Shown: positions 23,720 through 32,436, counted from the first letter of the stretch. The stretch is DNA of 64,000 nucleotides from an uncultured Fluviicola sp. (GCF_902168135.1 NZ_CABHOL010000012.1:57978-121977); one strand, 5' to 3'. Made by a program: numbers and translations. The notes: generated by a model not told the origin, from the sequence alone.

Positions 23720-25684
23720 ATGCCAAAGAAAAACACCTCTTCCAGTAAGCAGTCATCACAAAAAGCAGCTGCAGCAGTTCCATTAATTGATAATTCACTG
23801 GTAATACAGCGAAGACTTTTTTGGATACTTTCCATTGCTGCGTTTTTACTCTTTGCTCCTACAATCGGACACGGGTTCGTTTTGGATGACCTGGCGGTAA
23901 TCGAAAACAACAAATTTGTACAGGAAGGTTTCGGAGGAATCCCCGACCTGTTTTCCACCTTCTACTGGAAAGGTTTCTGGGATGCTAATGCCGGATTGTA
24001 TCGTCCTTTATCAATGGTCATGTTCGCAATAGAATGGGCTATTTCTCCGAATAATCCTGCCCTCCACCACTTCGTAAATGTGCTTTTGTACGCGCTGACA
24101 ATTGGTTTGCTTTTTAAATTACTGCTCAAATTACTGCCCGGATATTCGGTTTGGGTTTCATTCGCTGTTACCCTGATATTTATGGCACATCCAAGTCATA
24201 CGGAAGTAGTGGCAAATATTAAGAGCCGGGATGAAATTCTTTGTTTCTTATTCTTCCTGCTCACTTTTCTAAGTTTGCTTAAGGTCAGAAGCGGAAAACC
24301 AATGGATCTGGTTAAACCTGCGCTCTTATTTTTGGCCTGTTTATTATCCAAAGAAGCCGGCATTATGTACCTCCCCATTTTCGGGCTCTACTTTTGGATG
24401 ATGAAAAAAGAAACTGCTTTCTCTGCTTTCAGAAAACTGGTTCCGCTAATTGTCATTGCAGGTGTTTGGTTGATTTTGCACCAACTTGTCATTCATTCAG
24501 ACCCTACTCCTCCTATTCAATATACTTACCACGACAATTCGTTGGTTGCCTGCGAGAATGGTTCGCGTTACGCAACCGGAATAAGTATTTTGGGGCGTTA
24601 TCTACTGGAAACTGTTGCTCCCTTTAATCTGAGTTATGATTATTCCTACAATCAGCTTCCATGCCTGAGCTTTACTTCTCCTCCTGTGATAGCTACTTTA
24701 GCGGCTGTAGTTCTTTTAGGGCTGGTCATCTTAAAAACACGTAAGTCAAAACCTGAAATCGGATTTGGGATCCTGTTTTTTTTAATATCGATTGCCCTGG
24801 TCACCAACATTTTCTCTTTGATCGGTACCACTTACGCCAATCGGTTAATTTATGCTCCTTCACTGGGTATTATTCTTTCTATCGTCCTGGTTCTTTTTAC
24901 CCTGTTTAAAGCAGAACAAGCATCAAAATGGCAATCCGGGGCCGTTTTAACCTCACTGGTAGTCGGAATTTTATTTGCTGTTCAAACCATTCAGCGCAAT
25001 AAAGTCTGGGAATCCAATACGACTCTTTTTACGGCAGATCTTGAAAACAGTCCTAATAGTGCACGGGTTCAATTCAATTACGGCGTCGTGATTATGAATG
25101 CTGCCGGCGAAGGTTCATCCGCTAACAGGAATCAATTGCAACTCGCTGCTTCCAGTTTCAAAAAGGCAATTTCTATCGACTCATTGGATTTGAATTCTTT
25201 CACAAATCTGGGCGTTGTCGAATACCGGTTAAATCAGTTCGATCAATCTGTTCTTTATACCCAAAAAGCAATTGCACTGAACCCGAAAGACACTTCTCTT
25301 TATGGAAATTTAGGGGATGCTTATTTTGCCTTAAAGGATTATCGAAAAACAGTCAATACATTAAAACGGGTTACTAAATGGAAAAATGCGACTTCGGGAC
25401 ACCATAAACGATACGGAATCTCGCTCTTTAATTTAAAGCGGTATGAAGAAGCAATTGCCGCTTTCAAAAAAGGGCTTCAAAAATATCCGAATGATACCGA
25501 AATGGCTTCAAACCTGGGAAATACTTATGGCGCAGCGGCCAAATACACAGAAGCAGGACAGACTTTTGAAGGAATTTACAACAAGGATACTTTGAACACG
25601 AATGCCCTGCGTTTAATGATCATTTCCTATGAACAGGCCGGAAACAGGGAAAAAGTTGCTCAATATGGTCCGCGTTTAAAATAA
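23720..25684 (+). CDS. TMTC-like multi-spanning membrane protein with TPR domain
   Basis: 654 aa. A Lys-rich cytoplasmic start is followed by about 10 hydrophobic segments between residues 33 and 425. An early acidic motif (GFVLDDLAVIENN) and MAHPSHTEVVANIKSRDEI match the DUF1736/TMTC family, whose eukaryotic members are protein O-mannosyltransferases of GT-C fold. The C-terminal third (about 440-654) has at least five TPR units (NLGVVEYRLNQFDQSVLY, NLGDAYFALKDYRKTV, GISLFNLKRYEEAIAAFKKG). This suggests a lipid-linked-sugar-dependent glycosyltransferase acting at the membrane. Flavobacteria O-glycosylate exported proteins, so the adjacent adhesin is a conceivable substrate (inference only). 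Confidence 0.8.
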   Translation: MPKKNTSSSKQSSQKAAAAVPLIDNSLVIQRRLFWILSIAAFLLFAPTIGHGFVLDDLAVIENNKFVQEGFGGIPDLFSTFYWKGFWDANAGLYRPLSMVMFAIEWAISPNNPALHHFVNVLLYALTIGLLFKLLLKLLPGYSVWVSFAVTLIFMAHPSHTEVVANIKSRDEILCFLFFLLTFLSLLKVRSGKPMDLVKPALLFLACLLSKEAGIMYLPIFGLYFWMMKKETAFSAFRKLVPLIVIAGVWLILHQLVIHSDPTPPIQYTYHDNSLVACENGSRYATGISILGRYLLETVAPFNLSYDYSYNQLPCLSFTSPPVIATLAAVVLLGLVILKTRKSKPEIGFGILFFLISIALVTNIFSLIGTTYANRLIYAPSLGIILSIVLVLFTLFKAEQASKWQSGAVLTSLVVGILFAVQTIQRNKVWESNTTLFTADLENSPNSARVQFNYGVVIMNAAGEGSSANRNQLQLAASSFKKAISIDSLDLNSFTNLGVVEYRLNQFDQSVLYTQKAIALNPKDTSLYGNLGDAYFALKDYRKTVNTLKRVTKWKNATSGHHKRYGISLFNLKRYEEAIAAFKKGLQKYPNDTEMASNLGNTYGAAAKYTEAGQTFEGIYNKDTLNTNALRLMIISYEQAGNREKVAQYGPRLK

Positions 25685-25694
25685 ACAGCATTCA

Positions 25695-25724
25695 AAGAGA
25701 GGAAATTTTTCAATCCCCTCTCTT
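25695..25724. terminator. Bidirectional terminator between convergent genes
   Basis: AAGAGAGG / CCTCTCTT inverted repeat with a 14-nt loop; T-rich on the plus side. Confidence 0.55.
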
Positions 25725-25751
25725 GCTTTTGTTCACTCAAAAAATGATGAT

Positions 25752-26909
25752 TTAAGCGGCGATTAATTTCAACAGGTTCAGATGCATCTGTATCAATGTC
25801 AGATTTTGCAATGCTATTTTGGTTGTATTTGATGGCAAATCAATGGAAGTAATCTCAAACACCAGGTCCTTATGTTCCGGGTAAGCCGCTTTCAGCTTCC
25901 CGTTAACTTCCTCGGTAAGCCTGCAAATAGTTTCCCATTTATTTTTCATCGAAGCATTTAGCACTCGCGACATAGCTTCTTCTTTCGGCAAACGGCTGTA
26001 GGCCTCATCTTCTGATGTTTTATTGTACTCTTGTTCTGTCATTTTGGCTGAACTCCGGATAATCAATGATTTCATTTCCACAATTTCCCGGTTCAGCTTC
26101 ACCACTTGTTTTTGAAGTGCTTTCACGTCCTGCTGATTCACAGACACCACTTTTGACCGTTCCATCTTCTGAACTTCTTCGTTCAGCAAGCGGTAAGCCT
26201 GTTGAGAAGATTCCTCTATTTTCGTGGAATATCCCAAATTGTACATAGCGAATAACAAACCTCCGCAGGCCATCATCAAAACCGAATTGACAGTCGAATT
26301 GAAACGCAGTTCAGGTCTTCTGACTCTTGTGAAGAAATAGATGGGAACATACACAAAGGTAAATGACACCAGGCCTGAAAGCATGAGCATGTTCGCGCCC
26401 GGCCAATGCATTAATTTGAATAAAAAACCCAGGGAAGCGATGATCCCGACTAAAAATCCGAAACTCAGGACTAATTTATCGGTTCTGCTTCCTTCATCCC
26501 TGAATTTAAGAGCAATCATCAATGGGAGAAAAATGAAGCTGAAGATAGCTATCCCTAATACAAAGGCAACCCCGGCTCCCGGCCAGTGCATGACTTTAAA
26601 AACCGACCCTGTGAGGGTAAAACCGGCTGCTAAAAGTCCTGAAATATTTACTGTTTTTTTCATGGCGTAAAAATGTTTGAAGGTTAATAACAATTCTGTT
26701 TCCTCCTGAATTTCACGCAAGTTGTCGTTGAAAAATCGAGGCAAGAGCCGTTGAAAGAACTGGTCAAAGTCGTCTGTTTCAGACATTTCATCCTCAATAA
26801 TACAGCACATGTGATCCAGTAGGTTATACTGCAGATCTTCAATAGTAACCCCACGCGCTTCAATTTCCTGAAGAATAAAATCAACTTGCTCGTCCGAAAC
26901 TCTAACCAT
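25752..26909 (-). CDS. PadR-coupled membrane protein with HAAS-like N-terminus and MHWPGA repeats
   Basis: 385 aa. Residues 1-75 are helical (VTIEDLQYNLLDHMCCIIEDE), resembling the HAAS-type domain found with PadR regulators. About 85-215 hold four membrane segments in two similar halves, each starting with F-K-x-MHWPGA (SVFKVMHWPGAGVAF and FLFKLMHWPGANMLM), a motif also known from the N-terminus of the gliding protein GldL. A fifth segment (about 225-245) leads to a coiled-coil-like cytoplasmic domain (QQDVKALQKQVVKLNREIVEMKS). The gene overlaps padR by 8 nt. I would not call it GldL: GldL is shorter, sits beside gldKMN and lacks the HAAS region. Probably a membrane component controlled with or by PadR. 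Confidence 0.7.
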   Translation of the reverse strand: MVRVSDEQVDFILQEIEARGVTIEDLQYNLLDHMCCIIEDEMSETDDFDQFFQRLLPRFFNDNLREIQEETELLLTFKHFYAMKKTVNISGLLAAGFTLTGSVFKVMHWPGAGVAFVLGIAIFSFIFLPLMIALKFRDEGSRTDKLVLSFGFLVGIIASLGFLFKLMHWPGANMLMLSGLVSFTFVYVPIYFFTRVRRPELRFNSTVNSVLMMACGGLLFAMYNLGYSTKIEESSQQAYRLLNEEVQKMERSKVVSVNQQDVKALQKQVVKLNREIVEMKSLIIRSSAKMTEQEYNKTSEDEAYSRLPKEEAMSRVLNASMKNKWETICRLTEEVNGKLKAAYPEHKDLVFEITSIDLPSNTTKIALQNLTLIQMHLNLLKLIAA

Positions 26910-27246
26910 TTCCAGTTCTTGGCTCTAAATCCAACAGAAACTTCATGGTATTCATAAAATCTACCAATTCGTTGACTTTCTCTTTGGCTGTCGACTGCCC
27001 TTTTTCGGTGAGTGTGTAGTACTTACGCACCCTTTTACCGATAAAGACTTCTTCCGTCTGCAATTCGCCCTGTGACTCAAGCGCATGCAGTGTCGGATAA
27101 AGTGCTCCTTCGGTTATTTGGATTTTCTCACCGGTGAGATCTTTGACGCGTTGGGTAATTTCATAACCGTACATTCTGCCGTTGTCCTTGAGCAAATTGA
27201 GAACGATTGTTTTAAGCGTACCTTTTAAAAGTTCTGATGAATACAT
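26902..27246 (-). CDS. PadR-family transcriptional regulator
   Basis: 114 aa from MYSSELLKGTLKTIVLNLLK; a start five codons upstream lies over the promoter box. Winged helix with the PadR signature (GRMYGYEITQRV, ITEGALYPTLHALESQGEL, RKYYTLTEKG). Cytoplasmic repressor; family members usually repress their own operon and respond to small molecules. It overlaps the membrane-protein gene downstream by 8 nt. A TATATTTG box lies 4 nt from the ATG, and a TTAGGTA/TACCTAA operator just upstream fits autoregulation. Confidence 0.92.
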   Translation of the reverse strand: MYSSELLKGTLKTIVLNLLKDNGRMYGYEITQRVKDLTGEKIQITEGALYPTLHALESQGELQTEEVFIGKRVRKYYTLTEKGQSTAKEKVNELVDFMNTMKFLLDLEPRTGNG

Positions 27247-27250
27247 AGGA

Positions 27251-27258
27251 CAAATATA
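27251..27258 (-). promoter_or_regulatory. -7 box of padR
   Basis: TATATTTG on the minus strand, 4 nt (TCCT) before the ATG at 27246. The transcript is probably leaderless or nearly so. Confidence 0.45.
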
Positions 27259-27268
27259 CATAAGAATT

Positions 27269-27304
27269 TTAGGTATACAAATTTTTACCTAAGAAAATTA
27301 GGTA
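27269..27304. promoter_or_regulatory. Candidate PadR operator
   Basis: TTAGGTA (27269-27275), TACCTAA (27286-27292) and again TTAGGTA (27298-27304). The first two form a perfect inverted repeat with a 10-nt spacer, immediately upstream of the padR -7 box and between divergent regulator genes. Confidence 0.55.
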
Positions 27305-27433
27305 TTGCTTCTTGCTTAACAACTAAAACGCTGTAAATCAATTGATTAAACTTAAATGCTAATTTTTTTAAAAAATCACCTCCTATTGCACAAAGTGCTG
27401 TTTTTCATTAATTTAATTAGGAAAAGACAATTT

Positions 27434-27736
27434 ATGGGAGCAAAAAAGAAACATATTTTTAGTGATCAAACGAACAGAAATGCAGATTTGGGATTGGTTT
27501 TATCTGCTCCGGCGCGCATTGAGATTTTAGAATATTTAGATCGTTATGGAATAATGAATGTTCCAATGCTAGAGCAATTTATTTTATTACATGAGAAAAC
27601 GATTAACCACCATGTAACTTTGATCGAGCGAAGTGGTTTGATTAAGGGGTTCTATATCGGAAACAAATATTTTTGGGCGAAAAATGAAGATCTCCTGGAA
27701 GACTGGGAGAAAATCCGCTGGTCATTCTCTACCTAG
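27434..27736 (+). CDS. Winged-helix (ArsR-like) regulator
   Basis: 100 aa from MGAKKKHIFSDQTNRNADLG; the longer reading frame upstream encodes an unlikely hydrophobic/basic lead. It has an ArsR-type winged helix (LSAPARIEILEYLDRYGIMN, HEKTINHHVTLIERSGLIKG, NKYFWAKNEDL). No cysteine or histidine cluster for metal sensing is evident, so the signal is unknown. Divergent from padR, sharing the intergenic operator region. A 22-bp palindrome overlapping the stop codon acts as terminator. Confidence 0.75.
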   Translation: MGAKKKHIFSDQTNRNADLGLVLSAPARIEILEYLDRYGIMNVPMLEQFILLHEKTINHHVTLIERSGLIKGFYIGNKYFWAKNEDLLEDWEKIRWSFST

Positions 27737-27761
27737 GATAAGTGTACACTTATCCTGTTTT
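27735..27761 (+). terminator. Terminator overlapping the stop codon of the ArsR-like gene
   Basis: AGGATAAGTGT and its exact complement (27735-27756, 22-bp perfect palindrome) followed by GTTTTT. It begins inside the TAG stop at 27734-27736. Confidence 0.6.
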
Positions 27762-27911
27762 TACCATGGTATGTATTTCAACGCCAATTCTGAATCCCTT
27801 TAAAACCAAGCTATTTAAAAAACTTCATTACATATTTTATACTACTTAGTACATTCATCAACACCTCACTTCCTATTCTTTCCAAAAAGAATTCCCTTTG
27901 CAGAAAAAAAG

Positions 27912-28337
27912 ATGAAACAAACACTCTTATTCTACCTTCTGACTCTTCTTCTATCTAATTCCTTTGCACAGGAAACAAAATCGGATGAAAATCCGAAAGA
28001 CTTCACAAAACCCGTTATCAAATTCAATCCCTTTGACGGAACAATCATAGCCGGATATGTTGACAACGGAGCGTTTTTGAACTTCACCGGTCCGAATATC
28101 AGCTTCACGCATAAAAACTCTAAAATTATCCTGGGAATGCTTCCGTCTTTACGTTATAAAGAAGACAACGGAATATTTAAAAACGCTCCGATAACCCCTA
28201 ATCTGGGAATCGGTGTAACCTATTGTTATAAAATGATCGCTTTCCAGGTACCGCTTTACTACAATGCAAAGACTGCCGTTGCAAATGGAAGATGGAATAT
28301 CGGAATTGGGATTGGTGTGCGCTTAAAGTATAAATAA
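27912..28337 (+). CDS. Small exported protein, possible outer-membrane beta-barrel
   Basis: 141 aa. Signal peptide at 1-19 (LLFYLLTLLLSNSFAQ). The mature part alternates polar and aromatic/hydrophobic residues (GTIIAGYVDNGAFLNFTGPN, PNLGIGVTYCYKMIAFQVPL, RWNIGIGIGVRLKYK) and ends in an amphipathic strand, typical of small outer-membrane barrels. No family recognised. It stands alone, with about 175 nt of spacer before it. Confidence 0.6.
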   Translation: MKQTLLFYLLTLLLSNSFAQETKSDENPKDFTKPVIKFNPFDGTIIAGYVDNGAFLNFTGPNISFTHKNSKIILGMLPSLRYKEDNGIFKNAPITPNLGIGVTYCYKMIAFQVPLYYNAKTAVANGRWNIGIGIGVRLKYK

Positions 28338-28340
28338 AGG

Positions 28341-28371
28341 TTGGATTTGTTGGAAAGGAAAGATAATTTTG
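28341..28371 (+). promoter_or_regulatory. Promoter of the 105-aa protein gene
   Basis: TTG (28341-28343), 20 nt, TAATTTTG (28364-28371): both elements and spacing fit the Bacteroidota consensus. Predicted start near 28376, 18 nt before the ATG. Confidence 0.6.
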
Positions 28372-28393
28372 TTCGATAACTCATTCTTCAAAT

Positions 28394-28711
28394 ATGCCAC
28401 AAATAGAGATTATCCGTTCCAGTGAATATGCCAATCGACTGAGAGAGATTAAGATTTTCATCGACAATCAACAAGTTGGTTCCATAGCTAACGGAAAAAC
28501 AACCATATTTGAGGTTGCTGAAGGAAATCATACCATACAAGCAAAAATAGATTGGGGAAGAAGCAATATCATTAATATTACCCTTGGAGAAAACGAGAAA
28601 AAATCGTTTCAAATGACCAGTTTTGCAAAGCATAACCCTTTGGGAACATTCGCTGCGATTTATTACACCACAATTGCGTCAGACCGTTATTTGCGTTTGG
28701 AGGAATGTTAA
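28394..28711 (+). CDS. Small PEGA-like beta-domain protein
   Basis: 105 aa. The pattern EIKIFIDNQQVGSIANGKTTIFEVAEGNHTIQAKI resembles PEGA-type or related small beta-sandwich domains (about residues 15-75). The C-terminus is more hydrophobic (NPLGTFAAIYYTTIA). No signal peptide, so cytoplasmic or membrane-attached. It precedes the Crp/Fnr gene by 10 nt and probably shares its promoter. Function unknown. Confidence 0.6.
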   Translation: MPQIEIIRSSEYANRLREIKIFIDNQQVGSIANGKTTIFEVAEGNHTIQAKIDWGRSNIINITLGENEKKSFQMTSFAKHNPLGTFAAIYYTTIASDRYLRLEEC

Positions 28712-28721
28712 TCTGAACTTC

Positions 28722-29297
28722 ATGGAACAAAAACTTCTCTCTTATTTTTCAAAGATCCTTCCTCTTTCCAAGGAGGAAATCGATGGAATTGTGGCAACAC
28801 TTAAGGTTAAGACATTTCCCAAAGGAACCATTCTACTGAAAGAAGGAGATGTATCCATGGAAGCTTATTTTGTACTTCAGGGCTGCGTAAGACAATATTT
28901 CCTGGTTAACGGTGAAGAAAAAACAAACAACTTTTTCACCGAAGAACAGTGGGTCATTTCTATGCAGAGCATGAGCAGCAATTCCCCTTCAAAGCATTTC
29001 CTGGAATGCGTCGATGAATGTACACTGGTTGTAGGGAACCGGGAGAAGGAAGAGCAGCTTTATGCGAAATTTCCCAAACTGGAAACCGTTTCCCGCAAAG
29101 TCATGGAAAAAGTATTTGCCGAACAACAGGAGCTTTCAGGTTCGTATTTCACAGATACTCCCGAAGAAAGGTATTTAAAACTTATGCAGACAAGACCGGA
29201 GCTATTCCAGCGTGTACCTCAATACCTGATCGCCAGTTATGTGGGTGTGAAGCCGGAATCACTGAGCAGGATCCGAAAAAGATTAGTTCAAAAGTGA
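28722..29297 (+). CDS. Crp/Fnr-family regulator
   Basis: 191 aa from MEQKLLSYFSKILPLSK; a longer in-frame start would overlap the previous gene by about 90 nt. Cyclic-nucleotide-binding-like beta roll at about 20-115 (FPKGTILLKEGDVSMEAYFV) and a C-terminal HTH (QYLIASYVGVKPESLSRIRK). The phosphate-binding cassette residues for cAMP are not evident and no Fe-S cysteine set is present, so the effector is unknown, as for many Bacteroidota Crp paralogues. Located 10 nt downstream of the PEGA-like gene. Confidence 0.85.
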   Translation: MEQKLLSYFSKILPLSKEEIDGIVATLKVKTFPKGTILLKEGDVSMEAYFVLQGCVRQYFLVNGEEKTNNFFTEEQWVISMQSMSSNSPSKHFLECVDECTLVVGNREKEEQLYAKFPKLETVSRKVMEKVFAEQQELSGSYFTDTPEERYLKLMQTRPELFQRVPQYLIASYVGVKPESLSRIRKRLVQK

Positions 29298-29357
29298 ATT
29301 AACAGGTCATTCTACATTTTTAAAAATTCTCCAGCCCCACGAATTCGGAGTTCATAA

Positions 29358-30320
29358 TTAGGAACTCGTAATTACTTCTATTCCCACATTTCCTTTCTTA
29401 TGTCCCAGATCCACATACTCATGTGCTTCTGCAATTTGGTCCAAAGTATATACCCGATCCAAAACGGGCTGGTATTTTCCCTGATCGATTAATTCTTTCA
29501 CGAATTCCATTCCTTCAGCGGATTCTTTGATCACACCTGTTATCACTTTTTTGCCGGCCATTCTTGCGAAATCGGCACGGATCATTTTTGAAAAATCAGC
29601 TGCTCCCAAAATAAGAATCCCTCCTTTCTTCAGATGACGGATACTTTCCGAAAAGCTTAATTGGTTTACCGCTTCATAAATGACATCGTATTGTTCTTTG
29701 TTTAATACCAAATCTTCCCGCTGATAATTCAACACCTTATCCGCTCCGATCTTTAGCATCAATTCGGCATTAGCACCGCTGCAGACGGCTGTGACTTCAG
29801 CTCCGTAAAATTTAGCCAGCTGAACAGCCGCTGAACCTACAGCTCCGGATGCTCCATAAACCAACACTTTTTGACCGGGCTGAATCTTTGCTTTTCGGAT
29901 AAAATCCAAAGCTGTCATGGCTCCGAAAGGAATAATAGCCGCTTCAGTATGACTTAATGACTCCGGCTTGAAAGTGATCGTAGCCGATTCTGCAAGGGTT
30001 TTGAATTCAGCATAAGCTCCAAACCCCATTCCGGTAGAGCCGAAAACAGTATCTCCCGCTTTGTACTTGCTGACAGCACTGCCTACTTCCACTACTTCCC
30101 CTGAAAAAACGCCTCCTAAAACAGGTTTTCGGGGTTTCGAAAGTCCGAAGAACAATCTCACTGCCCAGGGATCGGCTTTGCGAATCCTTACATCACCGGA
30201 ATTAACCGCCGTAGCATGAATCCGGATCAATAGTTCATTAGCCCGAAGGATTGGTTTGGGGATTTCTACCATTTTTAAAACTCCCGGTGTTCCATATGCT
30301 GTACAATAGACTGCTTTCAT
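29358..30320 (-). CDS. Zinc-independent MDR dehydrogenase (quinone oxidoreductase-like)
   Basis: 320 aa from MKAVYCTAYGTPGVLKMVEI; the promoter box at 30348 lies inside the longer frame, supporting this start. GroES-like N-terminal half (NELLIRIHATAVNSGDVRIR, GGVFSGEVVEVG) and a Rossmann half with VYGASGAVGSAAVQLAKFYG for NADP(H). The structural and catalytic zinc cysteines are missing, as in quinone oxidoreductases and reticulon-4-interacting-like proteins. Cytoplasmic. Substrate not predictable. Confidence 0.85.
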   Translation of the reverse strand: MKAVYCTAYGTPGVLKMVEIPKPILRANELLIRIHATAVNSGDVRIRKADPWAVRLFFGLSKPRKPVLGGVFSGEVVEVGSAVSKYKAGDTVFGSTGMGFGAYAEFKTLAESATITFKPESLSHTEAAIIPFGAMTALDFIRKAKIQPGQKVLVYGASGAVGSAAVQLAKFYGAEVTAVCSGANAELMLKIGADKVLNYQREDLVLNKEQYDVIYEAVNQLSFSESIRHLKKGGILILGAADFSKMIRADFARMAGKKVITGVIKESAEGMEFVKELIDQGKYQPVLDRVYTLDQIAEAHEYVDLGHKKGNVGIEVITSS

Positions 30321-30347
30321 GTGCTTGTTCGATTTTGAATACAAACA

Positions 30348-30355
30348 CAAAAGTA
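30348..30355 (-). promoter_or_regulatory. -7 box of the MDR dehydrogenase gene
   Basis: TACTTTTG on the minus strand, 27 nt before the ATG at 30320. Decides against the start at 30350. Confidence 0.4.
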
Positions 30356-30421
30356 TCCTGTCGTTTTCTCAAATTCATTGACCTGGGTTAAGAAACACTC
30401 GCCCGTTTTACATTTTGAATG

Positions 30422-30829
30422 CTAACGCATTGGCTGGATATTTTCGGTATCAAAACTCGAATCCACCGGTTCCCATAATTCGATACGGTTTCCTTCCGGA
30501 TCCAGGATATGTACGAATTTACCGTATTCGTAAGTCTCAACATTATCGCAGATGACCGTACCCATTGTTTGAAGATGCACCAGCAGGCTTTCTATTCCTT
30601 CTACCCGGAAATTGATCATTGCACGCTGGCTTTCCGTTCCGAAATAATCACTGGTCTCCGGGAAGACACCCAATTGCAGGTAAGCACGAGGATCGGAATT
30701 TCCGTTAAACGAAAACAACACCCCATAATCATTCGGATTGAGTCCCAATGCCTCCTTATACCAGTTTATCATGGCTTTTTCGTCCTTAAATTTGAAGAAA
30801 ATCCCACCGATTCCAATTGCTCTTCCCAT
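30422..30829 (-). CDS. VOC-superfamily (glyoxalase-like) protein
   Basis: 135 aa, one glyoxalase/bleomycin-resistance fold of two beta-alpha-beta-beta-beta modules. GIGGIFFKFKDEKAMINWYK starts the first; FVHILDPEGNRIELWEP is the conserved C-terminal end carrying the metal-ligand glutamate. Cytoplasmic; the reaction cannot be told from sequence. Divergent from the carotenoid desaturase gene and upstream of the MDR gene on the same strand (100-nt spacer). Confidence 0.8.
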   Translation of the reverse strand: MGRAIGIGGIFFKFKDEKAMINWYKEALGLNPNDYGVLFSFNGNSDPRAYLQLGVFPETSDYFGTESQRAMINFRVEGIESLLVHLQTMGTVICDNVETYEYGKFVHILDPEGNRIELWEPVDSSFDTENIQPMR

Positions 30830-30931
30830 AGACCCGTTTTTGAATGTATCTGTGTAAATCTATTAAATCTGTATGAAAAAAGGAAGCCAATATATCATTC
30901 CCTTTAGAAATGCATTAATTACCTTTAGATC

Positions 30932-32398
30932 ATGGGAAAAGAAGCCATTGTCATAGGTTCCGGAATTGCCGGGATAGCAAGCGCAATCCGTTTAAGCCTG
31001 AAAGGATACCAGGTCTCAGTGTTTGAAGCAAACACCTACCCGGGAGGAAAGCTCACCACCATCCAATTAGGGAATTACCGTTTTGATGCTGGTCCTTCCC
31101 TATTCACTTTACCCTATTTGGTTGACGAATTATTTGAGCTTGCAGGAAAAAATCCCCGGGATTATTTCAATTACCAGCAACTCGAAATGCTTTGCCATTA
31201 CTTCTACGAGGACGGAACAGTTCTGCACACGCCTGCCGATCAGGAAAAACTACTGGAAGAAGTATCAAAAAAGCTAGAGATCGACTCTGCTCCGTTGAAA
31301 GAATACCTGGATCACAGTTCCTATATTTTCGAGCGAACCCGTCATTCTTTCCTGGAAAAATCACTGCATAAGTTCAACACTTATATTTCTTTGGATATCC
31401 TGAAAACAGTTTCTTCCATGCCTAAACTGCATTTGTTCGATACCATGCACGCGGTTAATGAGAAAAGTTTGAACCATCCGAAATTGGTTCAGCTCTTTGA
31501 CCGGTTTGCCACCTACAATGGTTCCAATCCGTACAAAGCTCCCGGCGTTTTGAACAGCATCCCGCACCTGGAATTCGGGATCGGTTCTTATTTCCCCAAA
31601 GAAGGAATGCATCACATTTTGAAAGCCTGCCTGAAACTGGCAGAAGAATTGGGTGTACGATTCCATTTCAATGAACGTGTGGAAAAGATCCGGATCAGCG
31701 GAAAAAAAGCAGCCGGAATAGAAACCGGTAAAAGATTTTATCCTGCAGAACTGGTGATCAGCAATTGCGATGTCAAACAAAGTTACAATGAGTTAATCTC
31801 CGATCAGAAAACGCCCAAAAAAACGATGGAGCAGGAACCAAGCAGTTCCGCACTCATTTTTTATTGGGGGATTGGAAAATCCTTTCCGCAGCTGGATGTA
31901 CATAACATTCTTTTCAGCGGTGATTACGAAAAAGAATTCAAATCCATTTTTGAAGAAAACACGGTGAGCAGTGATCCTACAGTCTACATTCACATTTCAT
32001 CCAAACTTGTGCCCAATGACGCTCCGGAAGGTAAAGAAAATTGGTTTGTAATGATCAATGTACCCAGCAATCAGGGACAGGATTGGGAGGAACTCCGCCC
32101 CAAAATAAGGAAACAGGTTATCGAAAAAATAAACCGACTTCTGAAAACAGATATCGAATCCCTGATCGAAGAAGAAGATTACCTGGATCCTCTGAGAATT
32201 TCAGAACGCACCAACAGCTTTGCCGGAGCACTTTACGGCGCAAGCTCAAACGACCGCATGGCAGCGTTTTTCAGACATCCGAATTTCTCCAAAATAAACG
32301 GACTTTATTTCGCTGGCGGAAGCGTACATCCCGGCGGTGGAATTCCCTTATGTCTGCTTTCAGCTAAAATCACAACGGAACTCATTCCGAATGCCTAA
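30932..32398 (+). CDS. Carotenoid desaturase, CrtI/CrtD family
   Basis: 488 aa. N-terminal FAD-binding Rossmann (VIGSGIAGIASAIRLSLKGY, then VFEANTYPGGKL). The phytoene-desaturase substrate region begins FDAGPSLFTLPYLVDELFEL, and the conserved C-terminal FAD end is GLYFAGGSVHPGGGIPLCLL. Similar Bacteroidota proteins are 1-hydroxycarotenoid 3,4-desaturases (CrtD); phytoene desaturase CrtI usually sits next to crtB, which is absent here, so CrtD-like is more probable. Membrane-associated, carotenoid pathway. A TACCTTTA box (one mismatch) lies 4 nt before the ATG. Confidence 0.8.
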   Translation: MGKEAIVIGSGIAGIASAIRLSLKGYQVSVFEANTYPGGKLTTIQLGNYRFDAGPSLFTLPYLVDELFELAGKNPRDYFNYQQLEMLCHYFYEDGTVLHTPADQEKLLEEVSKKLEIDSAPLKEYLDHSSYIFERTRHSFLEKSLHKFNTYISLDILKTVSSMPKLHLFDTMHAVNEKSLNHPKLVQLFDRFATYNGSNPYKAPGVLNSIPHLEFGIGSYFPKEGMHHILKACLKLAEELGVRFHFNERVEKIRISGKKAAGIETGKRFYPAELVISNCDVKQSYNELISDQKTPKKTMEQEPSSSALIFYWGIGKSFPQLDVHNILFSGDYEKEFKSIFEENTVSSDPTVYIHISSKLVPNDAPEGKENWFVMINVPSNQGQDWEELRPKIRKQVIEKINRLLKTDIESLIEEEDYLDPLRISERTNSFAGALYGASSNDRMAAFFRHPNFSKINGLYFAGGSVHPGGGIPLCLLSAKITTELIPNA

Positions 32399-32404
32399 TT
32401 AAAA

Positions 32405-32436
32405 AATCCCCAATCAGCAATTGCTAACCGGGGATT
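32405..32436. terminator. Bidirectional terminator between convergent genes
   Basis: AATCCCC (32405-32411) / GGGGATT (32430-32436), with inner CAGCAATTGCTA pairing, A-rich before and T-rich after. Serves the desaturase and the CHU_C gene. Confidence 0.6.

Noticed and set aside
25752..26909. Annotation as gliding-motility protein GldL
   Set aside because: Shares the MHWPGA-type membrane motif, but has two copies, an HAAS-like start, PadR coupling and no gldK/M/N neighbours.
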